Positions 1 through 6,018 of a DNA stretch of 6,339 bases are shown here, one piece after another. The notes beneath the pieces were generated by a model. That model did not search any database, was not told the origin of the DNA, and saw only the letters and a list, made by a program, of their open reading frames with translations. Made by a program: the position numbers and the translations under genes. Within the stretch, counting starts at the first letter, position 1. The number at the start of each line of letters is the position of its first letter. Source of the stretch: Streptosporangiaceae bacterium (lineage in GTDB: Bacteria > Actinomycetota > Actinomycetes > Streptosporangiales > Streptosporangiaceae); NCBI GenBank assembly GCA_030040475.1, contig JASHTQ010000304.1, positions 1 to 6,339 on the forward strand, read 5' to 3'.

Positions 1-722
<722 letters not shown>

Positions 723-744
723 TCCAACCCGCCGGCTGGCCGAA

Positions 745-1152
745 TCATTCCACCACGCTGACCGGCTCCTCGGTCACCTGGCCGTCAAGGATCCGGTACG
801 AGCGGAACTCGGTCTGGTCCTCGTCCCTGGTCGAGACCAGCACGTAGTGGGCGTTCGGCTCGCTGGCGTAGGAGATGTCGGTGCGTGACGGGTACGCCTC
901 GGTGGCTGTGTGCGAGTGGTAGATCACGACCGGTTCCTCGTCCCTGTCGTCCATCTCGCGCCACACCTGGAACTGCTCGGTGGAGTCGAACCGGTAGAAG
1001 GTCGGGGATCGTTCGGCGTTGGTCATCGGGATGAAGCGTTCCGGGCGGTCGCCGCCCGCCGGGCCGGCCAGCACGCCGCAGGCCTCGTCCGGGTGGTCGC
1101 GGCGGGCGTGGGCCACGATCTGGTCGTGCAGCGCGCGCGGGATCGTCAGCAT
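745..1152 (-). CDS. mec: Mec, JAMM/MPN zinc hydrolase acting on CysO-cysteine
   Basis: Metallo-hydrolase of the JAB1/MPN/Mov34 (JAMM, M67) family, 135 aa, close to the ~146 aa of M. tuberculosis Mec. The family member Mec cleaves the peptide bond of the CysO-cysteine adduct to free cysteine and regenerate CysO. Visible catalytic features: Glu23 in DEACGVL, the zinc ligands H79 and H81 in YHSHTATEAYPSRTD, S89 and the third ligand D92. All JAMM residues are therefore intact. Start is ATG 1150-1152; upstream ATAGGGCCC is only a modest ribosome site. It follows DUF2017 by 27 bp and its TGA overlaps an ATG (ATGA) that could begin an extended cysO. Given the Gly-Gly-Ala-Ser end of the CysO encoded next to it, Mec may also trim that tail, as the related QbsD and HcyD enzymes do for their carriers; that is inference. 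Confidence 0.93.
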   Translation of the reverse strand: MLTIPRALHDQIVAHARRDHPDEACGVLAGPAGGDRPERFIPMTNAERSPTFYRFDSTEQFQVWREMDDRDEEPVVIYHSHTATEAYPSRTDISYASEPNAHYVLVSTRDEDQTEFRSYRILDGQVTEEPVSVVE

Positions 1153-1179
1153 GGGCCCTATGATCTCAGCCCAGCCTAG

Positions 1180-1728
1180 TTAGCCGAGCGCCTGGACGAG
1201 CGACTCCTGCACCGCGCCCAGCCAGGCGTACACCTCGAACGCGGTCCACTGCGGGTCGTCCTGGGCCAGCTTCCCCCACTGCTCCTCGAACTCCTCGGTG
1301 ACCCCGAGGCGGACGCCGAGGGCGAGCCTGACGTCGTTCAGCGCCTTGAGCCAGGCGATTGCCTGGTCGCCGGAGAGCTGGACGCGGCCGCCGGTCAGCG
1401 GCAGCGTGGCCAGCATGTCCTGGGCGGCCTGGTGCTTGGCGCTGCGCAGCCCGGCCTCGGTGTACTTGCGGAACTCCCCGGCCGCCTCGGGGTCGTCGGT
1501 GTACCCGTCGGGCAGCAGCCGGGCGAGCACCGGGTCATCGGGGGTCTCCGGGGCCTTGTCGGGCAGTTCCGTGAACAGCGCCTCGAGGTCGTCGGTCTCG
1601 GCACCGTTAGTGTCCTCCACGGCCACCAGCGTCATCACCTGGCCGACCAGGCTGCGCAGCAGGGACGCCTCGGCGGCCGCGAGCCAGGCCCGCACGCCGC
1701 CGCCTCGGGTCGGCCGGAACGGTTCCAC
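1180..1728 (-). CDS. DUF2017 protein, AosR-like regulator without cysteines
   Basis: Protein of 182 aa of the actinobacterial DUF2017 family, whose M. tuberculosis member (AosR, Rv1332) is reported to be a redox-responsive factor working with SigH to induce the CysO/CysM/Mec pathway. Seen: an N-terminal GGGVRAWLAAAEASLLRSLVGQ segment (9-30), an acidic linker (39-66), the family block PVLARLLPDGYTDDP (66-80) followed by EFRKYTEAGLRSAK (85-98), and a C-terminal WLKALNDVRLALGVRLGV stretch (126-143), ending in a hydrophobic helix. There are no cysteines in the whole protein, so a disulfide switch as described for AosR is impossible here. Start is GTG 1726-1728, 16 bp after the clpS stop, with no strong ribosome site, so translation is likely coupled to clpS. 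Family membership is clear from sequence and position; regulatory function is transferred from the mycobacterial protein and is uncertain. Confidence 0.85.
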   Translation of the reverse strand: MEPFRPTRGGGVRAWLAAAEASLLRSLVGQVMTLVAVEDTNGAETDDLEALFTELPDKAPETPDDPVLARLLPDGYTDDPEAAGEFRKYTEAGLRSAKHQAAQDMLATLPLTGGRVQLSGDQAIAWLKALNDVRLALGVRLGVTEEFEEQWGKLAQDDPQWTAFEVYAWLGAVQESLVQALG

Positions 1729-1744
1729 TTCGGTTAGGTTGCCG

Positions 1745-2035
1745 CTAGTTGTCCTGGCGCACGGTGGCCCACAGGCCGTAGCCGTGCAGCACCTCGACGT
1801 TGTGCTCCATCGCCTCCCTGGCCCCGGCGGCGACCACCGCCTTGCCCTTGTGGTGCACGTCGAGCATGAGCTTGGTGGCCTTCTTCTTCGGATACCCGAA
1901 GACGTGCTGGAACACGTACGTCACGTACGACATGAGGTTGACGGGATCGTTCCAGACGATGGTGACCCAGGGCCGGTCTGACAAGGGTTTGTCCGTGGAC
2001 TTGGGCAGATCCACTTCAGCGGGCGCCGCACTCAC
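1745..2035 (-). CDS. clpS: ClpS adaptor of the Clp protease
   Basis: Small adaptor (96 aa) that binds N-degron substrates and delivers them to the ClpC/ClpA-ClpP protease. The folded core runs from [18 protein letters not shown] (21-38) through [12 protein letters not shown] (47-58) to HHKGKAVV (61-68) and the [10 protein letters not shown] end. N29 and D30 match the N-degron pocket residues N34-D35 of E. coli ClpS, M35 its M40 gate and H61 its H66; the next pocket acidic residue is Pro31, as in M. tuberculosis ClpS (which reads DDP). The start is GTG 2033-2035, because GGGAGGTGGG lies just upstream and the length then equals the mycobacterial protein; a longer frame from 2113 would run into pncB. 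First gene of the minus-strand operon. Confidence 0.95.
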   Translation of the reverse strand: MSAAPAEVDLPKSTDKPLSDRPWVTIVWNDPVNLMSYVTYVFQHVFGYPKKKATKLMLDVHHKGKAVVAAGAREAMEHNVEVLHGYGLWATVRQDN

Positions 2036-2069
2036 AACTACCCACCTCCCAGTGTCTAGTCTTCCACCT
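2036..2069. promoter_or_regulatory. divergent clpS/pncB promoter region
   Basis: Only 34 bp separate the two start codons. For pncB, TAGTCT (2057-2062) fits the actinobacterial -10 pattern TAnnnT and is followed by 7 nt and the GTG start, which suggests transcription beginning at or beside the start codon; no ribosome site precedes pncB. For clpS the same AT-poor stretch read on the minus strand gives CTAGACA as a possible -10, leaving room for the clpS ribosome site. No convincing -35 is seen for either. The two -10 candidates overlap at CTAG, so the promoters would compete for polymerase. Confidence 0.55.
2041..2050 (-). promoter_or_regulatory. strong ribosome binding site of clpS
   Basis: On the minus strand the sequence reads GGGAGGTGGG-TAGTT-GTG. 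GGAGG-type pairing to 16S rRNA at 5-9 bases from the codon decides the GTG start at 2035 over the upstream in-frame codons. Confidence 0.8.
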
Positions 2070-3413
2070 GTGACCAATGCGGTGAACCACCAGCCCCTGC
2101 CCTCTTCAAGCACGGCCCTGCTGACCGACCACTACGAGCTCACGATGCTGCAGGCTTCGCTGCGCAGCGGAGCGGCCGAGCGCAGGGCCGTTTTCGAGGT
2201 GTTCGCCAGGCACCTGCCGCACGGCCGCAGGTACGGCGTGGTGGCGGGCACCGGGCGGCTGCTCGATGCTATCGAACGGTTCCGCTTCGGCCCGGCCGAC
2301 CTGGAATTCCTCGGCGGCGCGGGCATCGTGGACTCACCGACGCTGGCCTACCTGGAATCGTACCGTTTCGGCGGAAACATCTGGGGTTACTCCGAGGGCG
2401 ATTGTTACTTCCCCGGGTCGCCGATCCTCGTCGTCGAGGGCACCTTCGCCGAGGCGGTGCTGCTCGAGACGCTCACGCTGTCCGTCCTCAACCACGACTG
2501 CGCGATCGCGTCGGCCGCGTCCCGGATGGTGACGGCGGCCGGCGGCCGGCCGCTGATCGAGATGGGGTCGCGGCGGACCCACGAGCGCGCCGCGGTGGCG
2601 AGCGCGCGGGCCGCGTACATCGCCGGGTTCGCGTCCACCTCGAACCTGCGCGCGCGGCAGGAGTACGCCATCCCGAGCGCGGGGACGAGCGCGCACGCGT
2701 TCACCCTGGTGCACGACAGCGAGCGGCACGCGTTCATGACCCAGCTCTCGGCTCTGGGGAAGGAGACGACGCTGCTCGTGGACACCTATGACGTGCCGCG
2801 GGCGGTGCGGACCGCGATCGAGGTGGCGGGCACCGACCTCGGCGCGGTGCGGATCGACAGCGGTGACCTGCCGGCGGTGGCGCGGCAGGTCCGGGCGCTG
2901 CTCGACTCGCTGGGCGCCACGCGTACCCGGATCGTGCTGACCGGCGACCTGGACGAGTACTCGATCGCGGCGCTCGGCGCGATGCCGGTGGACGGGTACG
3001 GGGTCGGCACCTCGCTGGTCACCGGGTCCGGCGCGCCGACCGCGGCGCTGGTGTACAAGCTGGTGGCGCGGTCGTCGTCCGCGGACGCCGGGGCGGAACT
3101 CGAGCCGGTGGCGAAGCGGTCGGTGGGCAAGCCGGGGCGCGGCGGGCGCAAGTGGGCGGTGCGGCACCGCGACGAGCACGGCACCGCGCTGACCGAGCAG
3201 GTCAGCCTGAGCCCGCCGGACGTGGGGCCGCTCGACCGGGAGCTGCTCGTGCCGCTTGTGGCGGGCGGGGAGGTCGTCCGCCGGGAGCCGGCGCAGGCGG
3301 CGCGGGAGCGGCACCGCGCGGCGCTCGCCGAGCTTCCGCCGTACGCGCTGCAGCTGTCGCGGGGGTACCCCGCCATCCCCACCGTCTTCGAGCGCGACGG
3401 CGACGAACCCTAG
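2070..3413 (+). CDS. pncB: nicotinate phosphoribosyltransferase
   Basis: Cytosolic NAD-salvage enzyme converting nicotinate and PRPP (with ATP hydrolysis) into nicotinate mononucleotide. The 447-aa protein is of the M. tuberculosis PncB1 type (about 448 aa) and runs without breaks: [10 protein letters not shown] (17-26), the [23 protein letters not shown] region (43-65), [12 protein letters not shown] (164-175), GTSAHAF (205-211) with H209 at the place of the phosphorylated histidine of enteric PncB by my alignment, RIDSGDL (261-267), [12 protein letters not shown] (291-302) and [14 protein letters not shown] (311-324). Start chosen is GTG 2070-2072; an ORF extending to 1800 would overlap clpS entirely and is rejected. 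A second GTG four codons in (2082) is possible. No ribosome site precedes it, consistent with a leaderless mRNA. Works with pncA, 1.8 kb downstream on the same strand. Confidence 0.96.
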   Translation: MTNAVNHQPLPSSSTALLTDHYELTMLQASLRSGAAERRAVFEVFARHLPHGRRYGVVAGTGRLLDAIERFRFGPADLEFLGGAGIVDSPTLAYLESYRFGGNIWGYSEGDCYFPGSPILVVEGTFAEAVLLETLTLSVLNHDCAIASAASRMVTAAGGRPLIEMGSRRTHERAAVASARAAYIAGFASTSNLRARQEYAIPSAGTSAHAFTLVHDSERHAFMTQLSALGKETTLLVDTYDVPRAVRTAIEVAGTDLGAVRIDSGDLPAVARQVRALLDSLGATRTRIVLTGDLDEYSIAALGAMPVDGYGVGTSLVTGSGAPTAALVYKLVARSSSADAGAELEPVAKRSVGKPGRGGRKWAVRHRDEHGTALTEQVSLSPPDVGPLDRELLVPLVAGGEVVRREPAQAARERHRAALAELPPYALQLSRGYPAIPTVFERDGDEP

Positions 3414-3443
3414 GGTGGCAGGGGCTGGTGACGCGGCCCGGGG

Positions 3444-4367
3444 TCAGTCCGCGCCGCGGGAGCCGGCGTAGTAGGCGGCGGCGTCGCCCTGCAGGGCCAC
3501 GCTCGGCCGTCCGTCCACCCCGACGGGGACCGGGCCGGCCACGGTGACCCGTTCGCCCCGCCGGTGCGCCGGGGCGTAGTCGTAGATCGCGTAGTGCTGG
3601 GTGGACCGGTTGTCCCAGATGGCCAGGTCGCCGACCCGCCAGTGCCAGCGGACCGTGTGCTCAGGGACCGTGACGTGCTGCTGCAGGAGCCGGATCAGGT
3701 CGCGCGACGCCTGCGGGCTGAAGCCGGTGACGGCGTGCGCGAAGTCGCCGAGCAGCAGCGATCGTTCCGCCGTCTCCGGGTGGACGCGCACGGCGGGATG
3801 CTCGGTCTTGAACACGGCGGAGACGAACTGCTTCGTGTGGGCCTCGACCACCGGGTCGCCGCCGGCCACTATGCCGACCGCGTAGTCGTAGGCGTTGGAG
3901 TGCACGACCCGGAGCCGGTCCGCCAGCTCGCGCAGTTCGGCGGGCAGGCTGGCGTAGGCGGTGGCGGTGTTGGCCCACAGCGTGTCGCCGCCGACCTCCG
4001 GGATCACCACGGCGCGCAGCATGGTGAACGCCGGCGGGCGGTCGACGAACGTCACGTCCGTGTGCCACTGGTTGTTGCGGACGCCCAGGGCGGAGTCGAT
4101 CTCGTGGATCAGGGGCTGCGCGGCCGGGGCACCGATCGTCGGATGGCCGAGGGTGAGCTCGCCGAACCGCCGGGCGAACGCCACCTGGCCGACGTAGTCC
4201 AGGTGCTGGTCGCGCAGGAAGACCACCTTGTGGTCGAGCAGCGCCTGGCGGACCTGCGCCACGACGTCGTCCGGCAGCGGCCCGGCGGCATCGACGCCGC
4301 CGATCTCGGCCCCGATCTCGCCGGCCAGGCGGGTGACGGTGACGTGGCTGGTGGCTACGGCCGACAT
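3444..4367 (-). CDS. TauD/AtsK-type Fe(II)/2-oxoglutarate dioxygenase (probable alkylsulfatase)
   Basis: Non-heme iron dioxygenase of 307 aa that would oxidise a sulfated or sulfonated organic compound with 2-oxoglutarate and O2, releasing sulfate or sulfite for assimilation. The iron triad is complete: H102 and D104 in QWHTDVTF, H258 in STQHYAIYDY. R269 and R273 match the 2-oxoglutarate/substrate arginines R266 and R270 of E. coli TauD with a constant offset of three, as do the triad residues. Segments such as LLDHKVVFLRDQ, TLWANTATAYASLP and TEHPAVRVHPETAER-LLLGDF resemble the M. tuberculosis alkylsulfatase Rv3406 more than taurine-specific TauD, so sulfate esters are the better guess; the substrate cannot be read from sequence. 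ATG 4365-4367 is chosen for its GAGAGGAAA ribosome site and because a further 70-residue extension to 4577 would be compositionally unlike the family. It lies between pncB and ybaK/pncA on the opposite strand. Confidence 0.92.
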   Translation of the reverse strand: MSAVATSHVTVTRLAGEIGAEIGGVDAAGPLPDDVVAQVRQALLDHKVVFLRDQHLDYVGQVAFARRFGELTLGHPTIGAPAAQPLIHEIDSALGVRNNQWHTDVTFVDRPPAFTMLRAVVIPEVGGDTLWANTATAYASLPAELRELADRLRVVHSNAYDYAVGIVAGGDPVVEAHTKQFVSAVFKTEHPAVRVHPETAERSLLLGDFAHAVTGFSPQASRDLIRLLQQHVTVPEHTVRWHWRVGDLAIWDNRSTQHYAIYDYAPAHRRGERVTVAGPVPVGVDGRPSVALQGDAAAYYAGSRGAD

Positions 4368-4370
4368 GGG

Positions 4371-4379
4371 TTTCCTCTC
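4371..4379 (-). promoter_or_regulatory. ribosome binding site of the dioxygenase gene
   Basis: Minus strand GAGAGGAAA followed by CCC and ATG. The AGAGGA core about 5-6 bases from the codon supports the ATG at 4367 as the start. Confidence 0.7.
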
Positions 4380-4390
4380 GCTAGATCTCG

Positions 4391-4421
4391 TCCGGTCTCG
4401 TCGTGTCTCTCCGGTCTCGTC
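4391..4421. repeat. direct repeat of a 12-mer in the dioxygenase leader
   Basis: TCCGGTCTCGTC occurs at 4391-4402 and again, identical, at 4410-4421 (GACGAGACCGGA on the transcribed-sense minus strand), 19 bp apart, within a run of tctcgt/tccgg motifs spanning about 4384-4425. It lies in the presumed 5' leader of the dioxygenase. Possible regulator site or low-complexity expansion; nothing further can be said. Confidence 0.6.
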
Positions 4422-4487
4422 CGTATCGTTCGCGATGACCTGGGTCTGGAAGCGCCCCTGAGTGCAGGGTGCCTTCCGGCCGGCGAC

Positions 4488-4521
4488 ATTGTCAATTAAC
4501 TCTATTGACTTTATAGACAAT
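4488..4521. promoter_or_regulatory. AT-rich promoter/operator patch with nested inverted repeats
   Basis: A roughly 40-bp island of low GC in very GC-rich DNA, upstream of the dioxygenase. It holds ATTGTC (4488-4493) paired with GACAAT (4516-4521), GTCAAT (4491-4496) paired with ATTGAC (4504-4509), and TCTAT (4501-4505) paired with ATAGA (4513-4517). Read on the minus strand, TAGAGT (4504-4499) fits TAnnnT, and TTGTCT (4520-4515) with TAATTG (4498-4493) at 16 bp spacing is another promoter reading. Overlap of dyads with the promoter suggests a repressor site, perhaps responding to sulfur supply. The plus strand TTGACT at 4505-4510 lacks a good -10. Which regulator binds is unknown. Confidence 0.55.
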
Positions 4522-4720
4522 TGGACTACGGTAATCCCCGTGGGTGACCCTAGGACGCTCCACGCACGTCCCGGCACCGATTCCGGCTACGTCACGAGCC
4601 AATCCAACAGCTCGGTGGGGTCGCCCTCGTGACCGCCGGCCTTCGGCCGGCTCCCGCCCGCCTCGGGTGGCGGCCGCCTCCGGCCGGGTAACCGGCTGGC
4701 TGGCGCGGGCCCGGCGCGGC
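4522..4720. other. intergenic DNA upstream of the dioxygenase and ybaK promoters
   Basis: This is the rest of the 366-bp gap between the two divergent starts (4368-4733). I see no convincing gene here on either strand; the minus-strand open frame through it is an antisense shadow of ybaK. The only structure is a perfect 7-bp hairpin, GCCGGCC-TTC-GGCCGGC (4635-4651), followed by a C-rich run and further ccggcc repeats to about 4700. No gene ends here, so it is not an obvious terminator. Confidence 0.5.
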
Positions 4721-4733
4721 TAGCCTGCTTGGC
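4721..4733 (+). promoter_or_regulatory. probable leaderless promoter of the ybaK-like gene
   Basis: TAGCCT (4721-4726) fits the actinobacterial -10 TAnnnT and is followed by 7 nt and the ATG at 4734. No Shine-Dalgarno sequence precedes the ATG, so the transcript likely starts at the start codon. A -35 is not recognisable. Confidence 0.5.
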
Positions 4734-5213
4734 ATGGGAGTTGACTACTCGAGGTTCGCCGCGGCGCTGCGGCAGCTCGGCGTCACCGGTGCGGTGGTCG
4801 AGCTGCCGGAGCGGGCGCCGACGGCGGCGTCCGCGGCGGCCCAGCTCGGGTGCGACGTGGGCGCGATCGCGAACAGCCTGGTGTTCGGCGCGGTGTTCGA
4901 CACCGGCCGGGAGCCGCTGCTCGTCATGACCAGCGGCGCGCACCGGGTGGACACCGGGCGGGTGGCCGCGCTCGTCGGGGCCGACTCGGTGCAGCGGGCG
5001 GACGCCCCGTCCGTGCGGGCCTGGACCGGGCAGCCGATCGGCGGCGTCGGGCCGGTCGGGCACCCGGCGCCGATCCGCACGCTGGTCGACACCTGGCTGG
5101 ACAAGTACGACGTGATCTGGGCGGCGGCCGGGCACCCGCACACCGTGTTCCCCACCTCGTACGCCGAGCTCATCCGCATCACCGGGGGCAGCCCCGCTGA
5201 AGTCGGGGACTAG
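4734..5213 (+). CDS. YbaK/ProX-type aminoacyl-tRNA deacylase domain protein
   Basis: Single-domain protein of 159 aa of the YbaK/aminoacyl-tRNA-synthetase-associated family, whose members hydrolyse mischarged aminoacyl-tRNAs in trans (for example Cys-tRNA-Pro or Ala-tRNA-Pro). Seen: ASAAAQLGCDVGAIANSLVF (32-51), the glycine-rich GGVGPVGHP loop (103-111) and the C-terminal AAAGHPHTVFPTSYAELIRITGG (130-152). The position of the lysine needed by E. coli YbaK (K46) and related deacylases is Asn47 here (IANSLVF), so the activity or substrate may differ. It starts a probable two-gene plus-strand unit with pncA, 17 bp downstream. Family is clear; which tRNA it edits cannot be read. Confidence 0.88.
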   Translation: MGVDYSRFAAALRQLGVTGAVVELPERAPTAASAAAQLGCDVGAIANSLVFGAVFDTGREPLLVMTSGAHRVDTGRVAALVGADSVQRADAPSVRAWTGQPIGGVGPVGHPAPIRTLVDTWLDKYDVIWAAAGHPHTVFPTSYAELIRITGGSPAEVGD

Positions 5214-5218
5214 CGCGG

Positions 5219-5230
5219 TACGGTGAGCGC
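5219..5230 (+). promoter_or_regulatory. possible -10 element just before pncA
   Basis: TACGGT (5219-5224) fits TAnnnT and ends 6 nt before the pncA ATG. It could give pncA its own leaderless transcript in addition to read-through from ybaK. The same bases contain GGTGAG, which could instead act as a ribosome site, so the reading is ambiguous. Confidence 0.35.
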
Positions 5231-5800
5231 ATGCGTGCGCTGATCATCGTCGACGTGCAGAACGACTTCTGCGAGGGCGGCTCGCTGGCGGTGGCCGGCG
5301 GCGCCGCGGTGGCCCGCACGGTCAGTGAGCGGCTGGCGGGCGAGCACGGGTACGCGCACGTGGTGGCGACCAAGGACTTCCACATCGACCCGGGCGGGCA
5401 CTTCTCCGACCACCCGGACTACGTCAACTCCTGGCCGCGGCACTGCGTGGCCGGGACGTCCGGGGCCGAGTTCCACCCGGAACTGGACACCGGCCCGGTC
5501 GAGGCGGTGTTCTTCAAGGGCGCGCGCGCCGCGGCGTACAGCGGGTTCGAGGGGTTTGATTCCGAGGGGACGGCGCTGGCGGACTGGCTGCGCGGCCGTG
5601 GCGTGGACGAGGTGGACGTGGTGGGCATCGCCACGGACTACTGCGTGCACGCGACCGCGGCGGACGCGGCCCGGGCCGGGTTCGCGACCCGGGTGCTGCT
5701 CGACCTGACCGCCGGCGTGGCGCCGGAGTCCACCGCGAAGGCGATCGAGGACCTGCGCTCGGCGGGCGTGGACCTCACCGGGGCGCCGCTCGGCGGCTAG
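5231..5800 (+). CDS. pncA: nicotinamidase/pyrazinamidase PncA
   Basis: Cysteine hydrolase of the isochorismatase fold (189 aa, versus 186 in M. tuberculosis) that deamidates nicotinamide to nicotinate, the substrate of PncB; the mycobacterial enzyme also activates pyrazinamide. Every key residue is present at the M. tuberculosis number: catalytic D8 (LIIVDVQNDF), K96 (FFKGA) and C138 (GIATDYCVHATA), and metal ligands D49, H51, H57 and H71 (KDFHIDPGGHF and WPRHCV). The cis-peptide region around VVGIATDYC is intact; residue 137 is Tyr where M. tuberculosis has His. ATG 5231-5233 is fixed by the conserved MRALIIVDVQ start. It follows ybaK by 17 bp. Certain as to family and very likely as to substrate. 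Confidence 0.97.
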   Translation: MRALIIVDVQNDFCEGGSLAVAGGAAVARTVSERLAGEHGYAHVVATKDFHIDPGGHFSDHPDYVNSWPRHCVAGTSGAEFHPELDTGPVEAVFFKGARAAAYSGFEGFDSEGTALADWLRGRGVDEVDVVGIATDYCVHATAADAARAGFATRVLLDLTAGVAPESTAKAIEDLRSAGVDLTGAPLGG

Positions 5801-5815
5801 GCCGCCCGCGGCGGC
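5801..5815 (+). terminator. hairpin directly after the pncA stop, possible terminator
   Basis: GCCGCC-CGC-GGCGGC forms a perfect 6-bp all-GC stem with a 3-nt loop immediately after the pncA TAG. There is no T-run, as is common in actinobacteria. A competing stem pairs the last coding GGCGGC (5792-5797) with 5801-5806. Confidence 0.35.
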
Positions 5816-5871
5816 GGTAGTGGGTGTGGCACCGCATACCGAAGCCGGTAGTGGGTGTGGCACCGCGTACC
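5815..5871. repeat. two 26-bp dyad-symmetric direct repeats at 31-bp period
   Basis: Copies at 5815-5840 and 5846-5871 are identical except for one base (A or G at the 21st-22nd position, before TACC) and are separated by GAAGC. Each has the form CGGTA-N3-GGTG-N3-CACC-N3-TACC, so both outer and inner arms are inverted repeats about one centre. The 31-bp period is close to three helical turns, which would place two bound dimers on one face of the DNA. They lie between pncA and the converging helicase-like gene, so they are downstream of both genes. Function unknown. Confidence 0.8.
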
Positions 5872-6018
5872 TGTCCCGAGGGAGGAGAACGGCCTCGGTG
5901 TGGAAGCAGTGGGGTGGGAGAGGAACCACGGATCGTTCGGGATAAATGGTAGTTGCTGGGTGCGGGGCGGGACGGGCGTGCGGGGCTCAGCCGGTTTCGG
6001 CGGGGGCCGGGGCGGGCG
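5872..6018. other. gap between convergent genes, no gene seen
   Basis: No coding signal is convincing here. A possible weak hairpin pairs CCGAGG (5876-5881) with CCTCGG (5893-5898). The plus-strand frames through it are antisense to the gene starting beyond 6018 or run in G-rich low-complexity sequence. Confidence 0.4.

Larger units (their letters stand above)
4355..4489 (-). other. candidate upstream ORF (44 codons) overlapping the dioxygenase start
   Basis: An ATG at 4487-4489 opens a frame that passes through the whole dioxygenase leader and stops at TAG 4355-4357, so its end overlaps the first 13 bases of the dioxygenase gene. The peptide is basic, Arg-rich, and contains one Cys near its end; it matches no leader peptide I recognise. 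The ATG sits directly after the AT-rich promoter patch, about where transcription would start, so it could be translated from a leaderless mRNA and couple to the dioxygenase. Chance occurrence in GC-rich DNA is equally possible. Confidence 0.25.

Noticed and set aside
1800..2069. 90-codon N-terminal extension of pncB
   Set aside because: It lies antisense to clpS, is not present in relatives and the conserved protein begins near GTG 2070.
2334..3314. 326-codon open frame on the minus strand opposite pncB
   Set aside because: Arg/His-rich composition and exact antisense position to an intact conserved enzyme; typical shadow frame in GC-rich DNA.
3407..3416. 10-bp palindrome ACCCTAGGGT over the pncB stop
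   Set aside because: No loop and no context; likely chance.
3432..3458. CGCGGC/GCCGCG inverted repeat between the convergent pncB and dioxygenase ends
   Set aside because: Loop of 15 bases, part of it coding, no T-run; too weak to call a terminator although termination must occur nearby.
3564..4499. 311-codon plus-strand frame opposite the dioxygenase
   Set aside because: Third-codon shadow of the conserved dioxygenase; rich in Gly, Asp, Arg and Val without a domain.
4368..4577. 70-codon N-terminal extension of the dioxygenase
   Set aside because: It runs through the promoter patch, and a good ribosome site and family-length start are present at 4367.
4587..5141. 184-codon minus-strand frame through the ybaK gene
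   Set aside because: Mostly antisense to ybaK; Arg/Pro-rich, no family resemblance and no ribosome site.
5210..5929. 239-codon minus-strand frame opposite pncA
   Set aside because: Antisense to a certain gene, with no recognisable domain.
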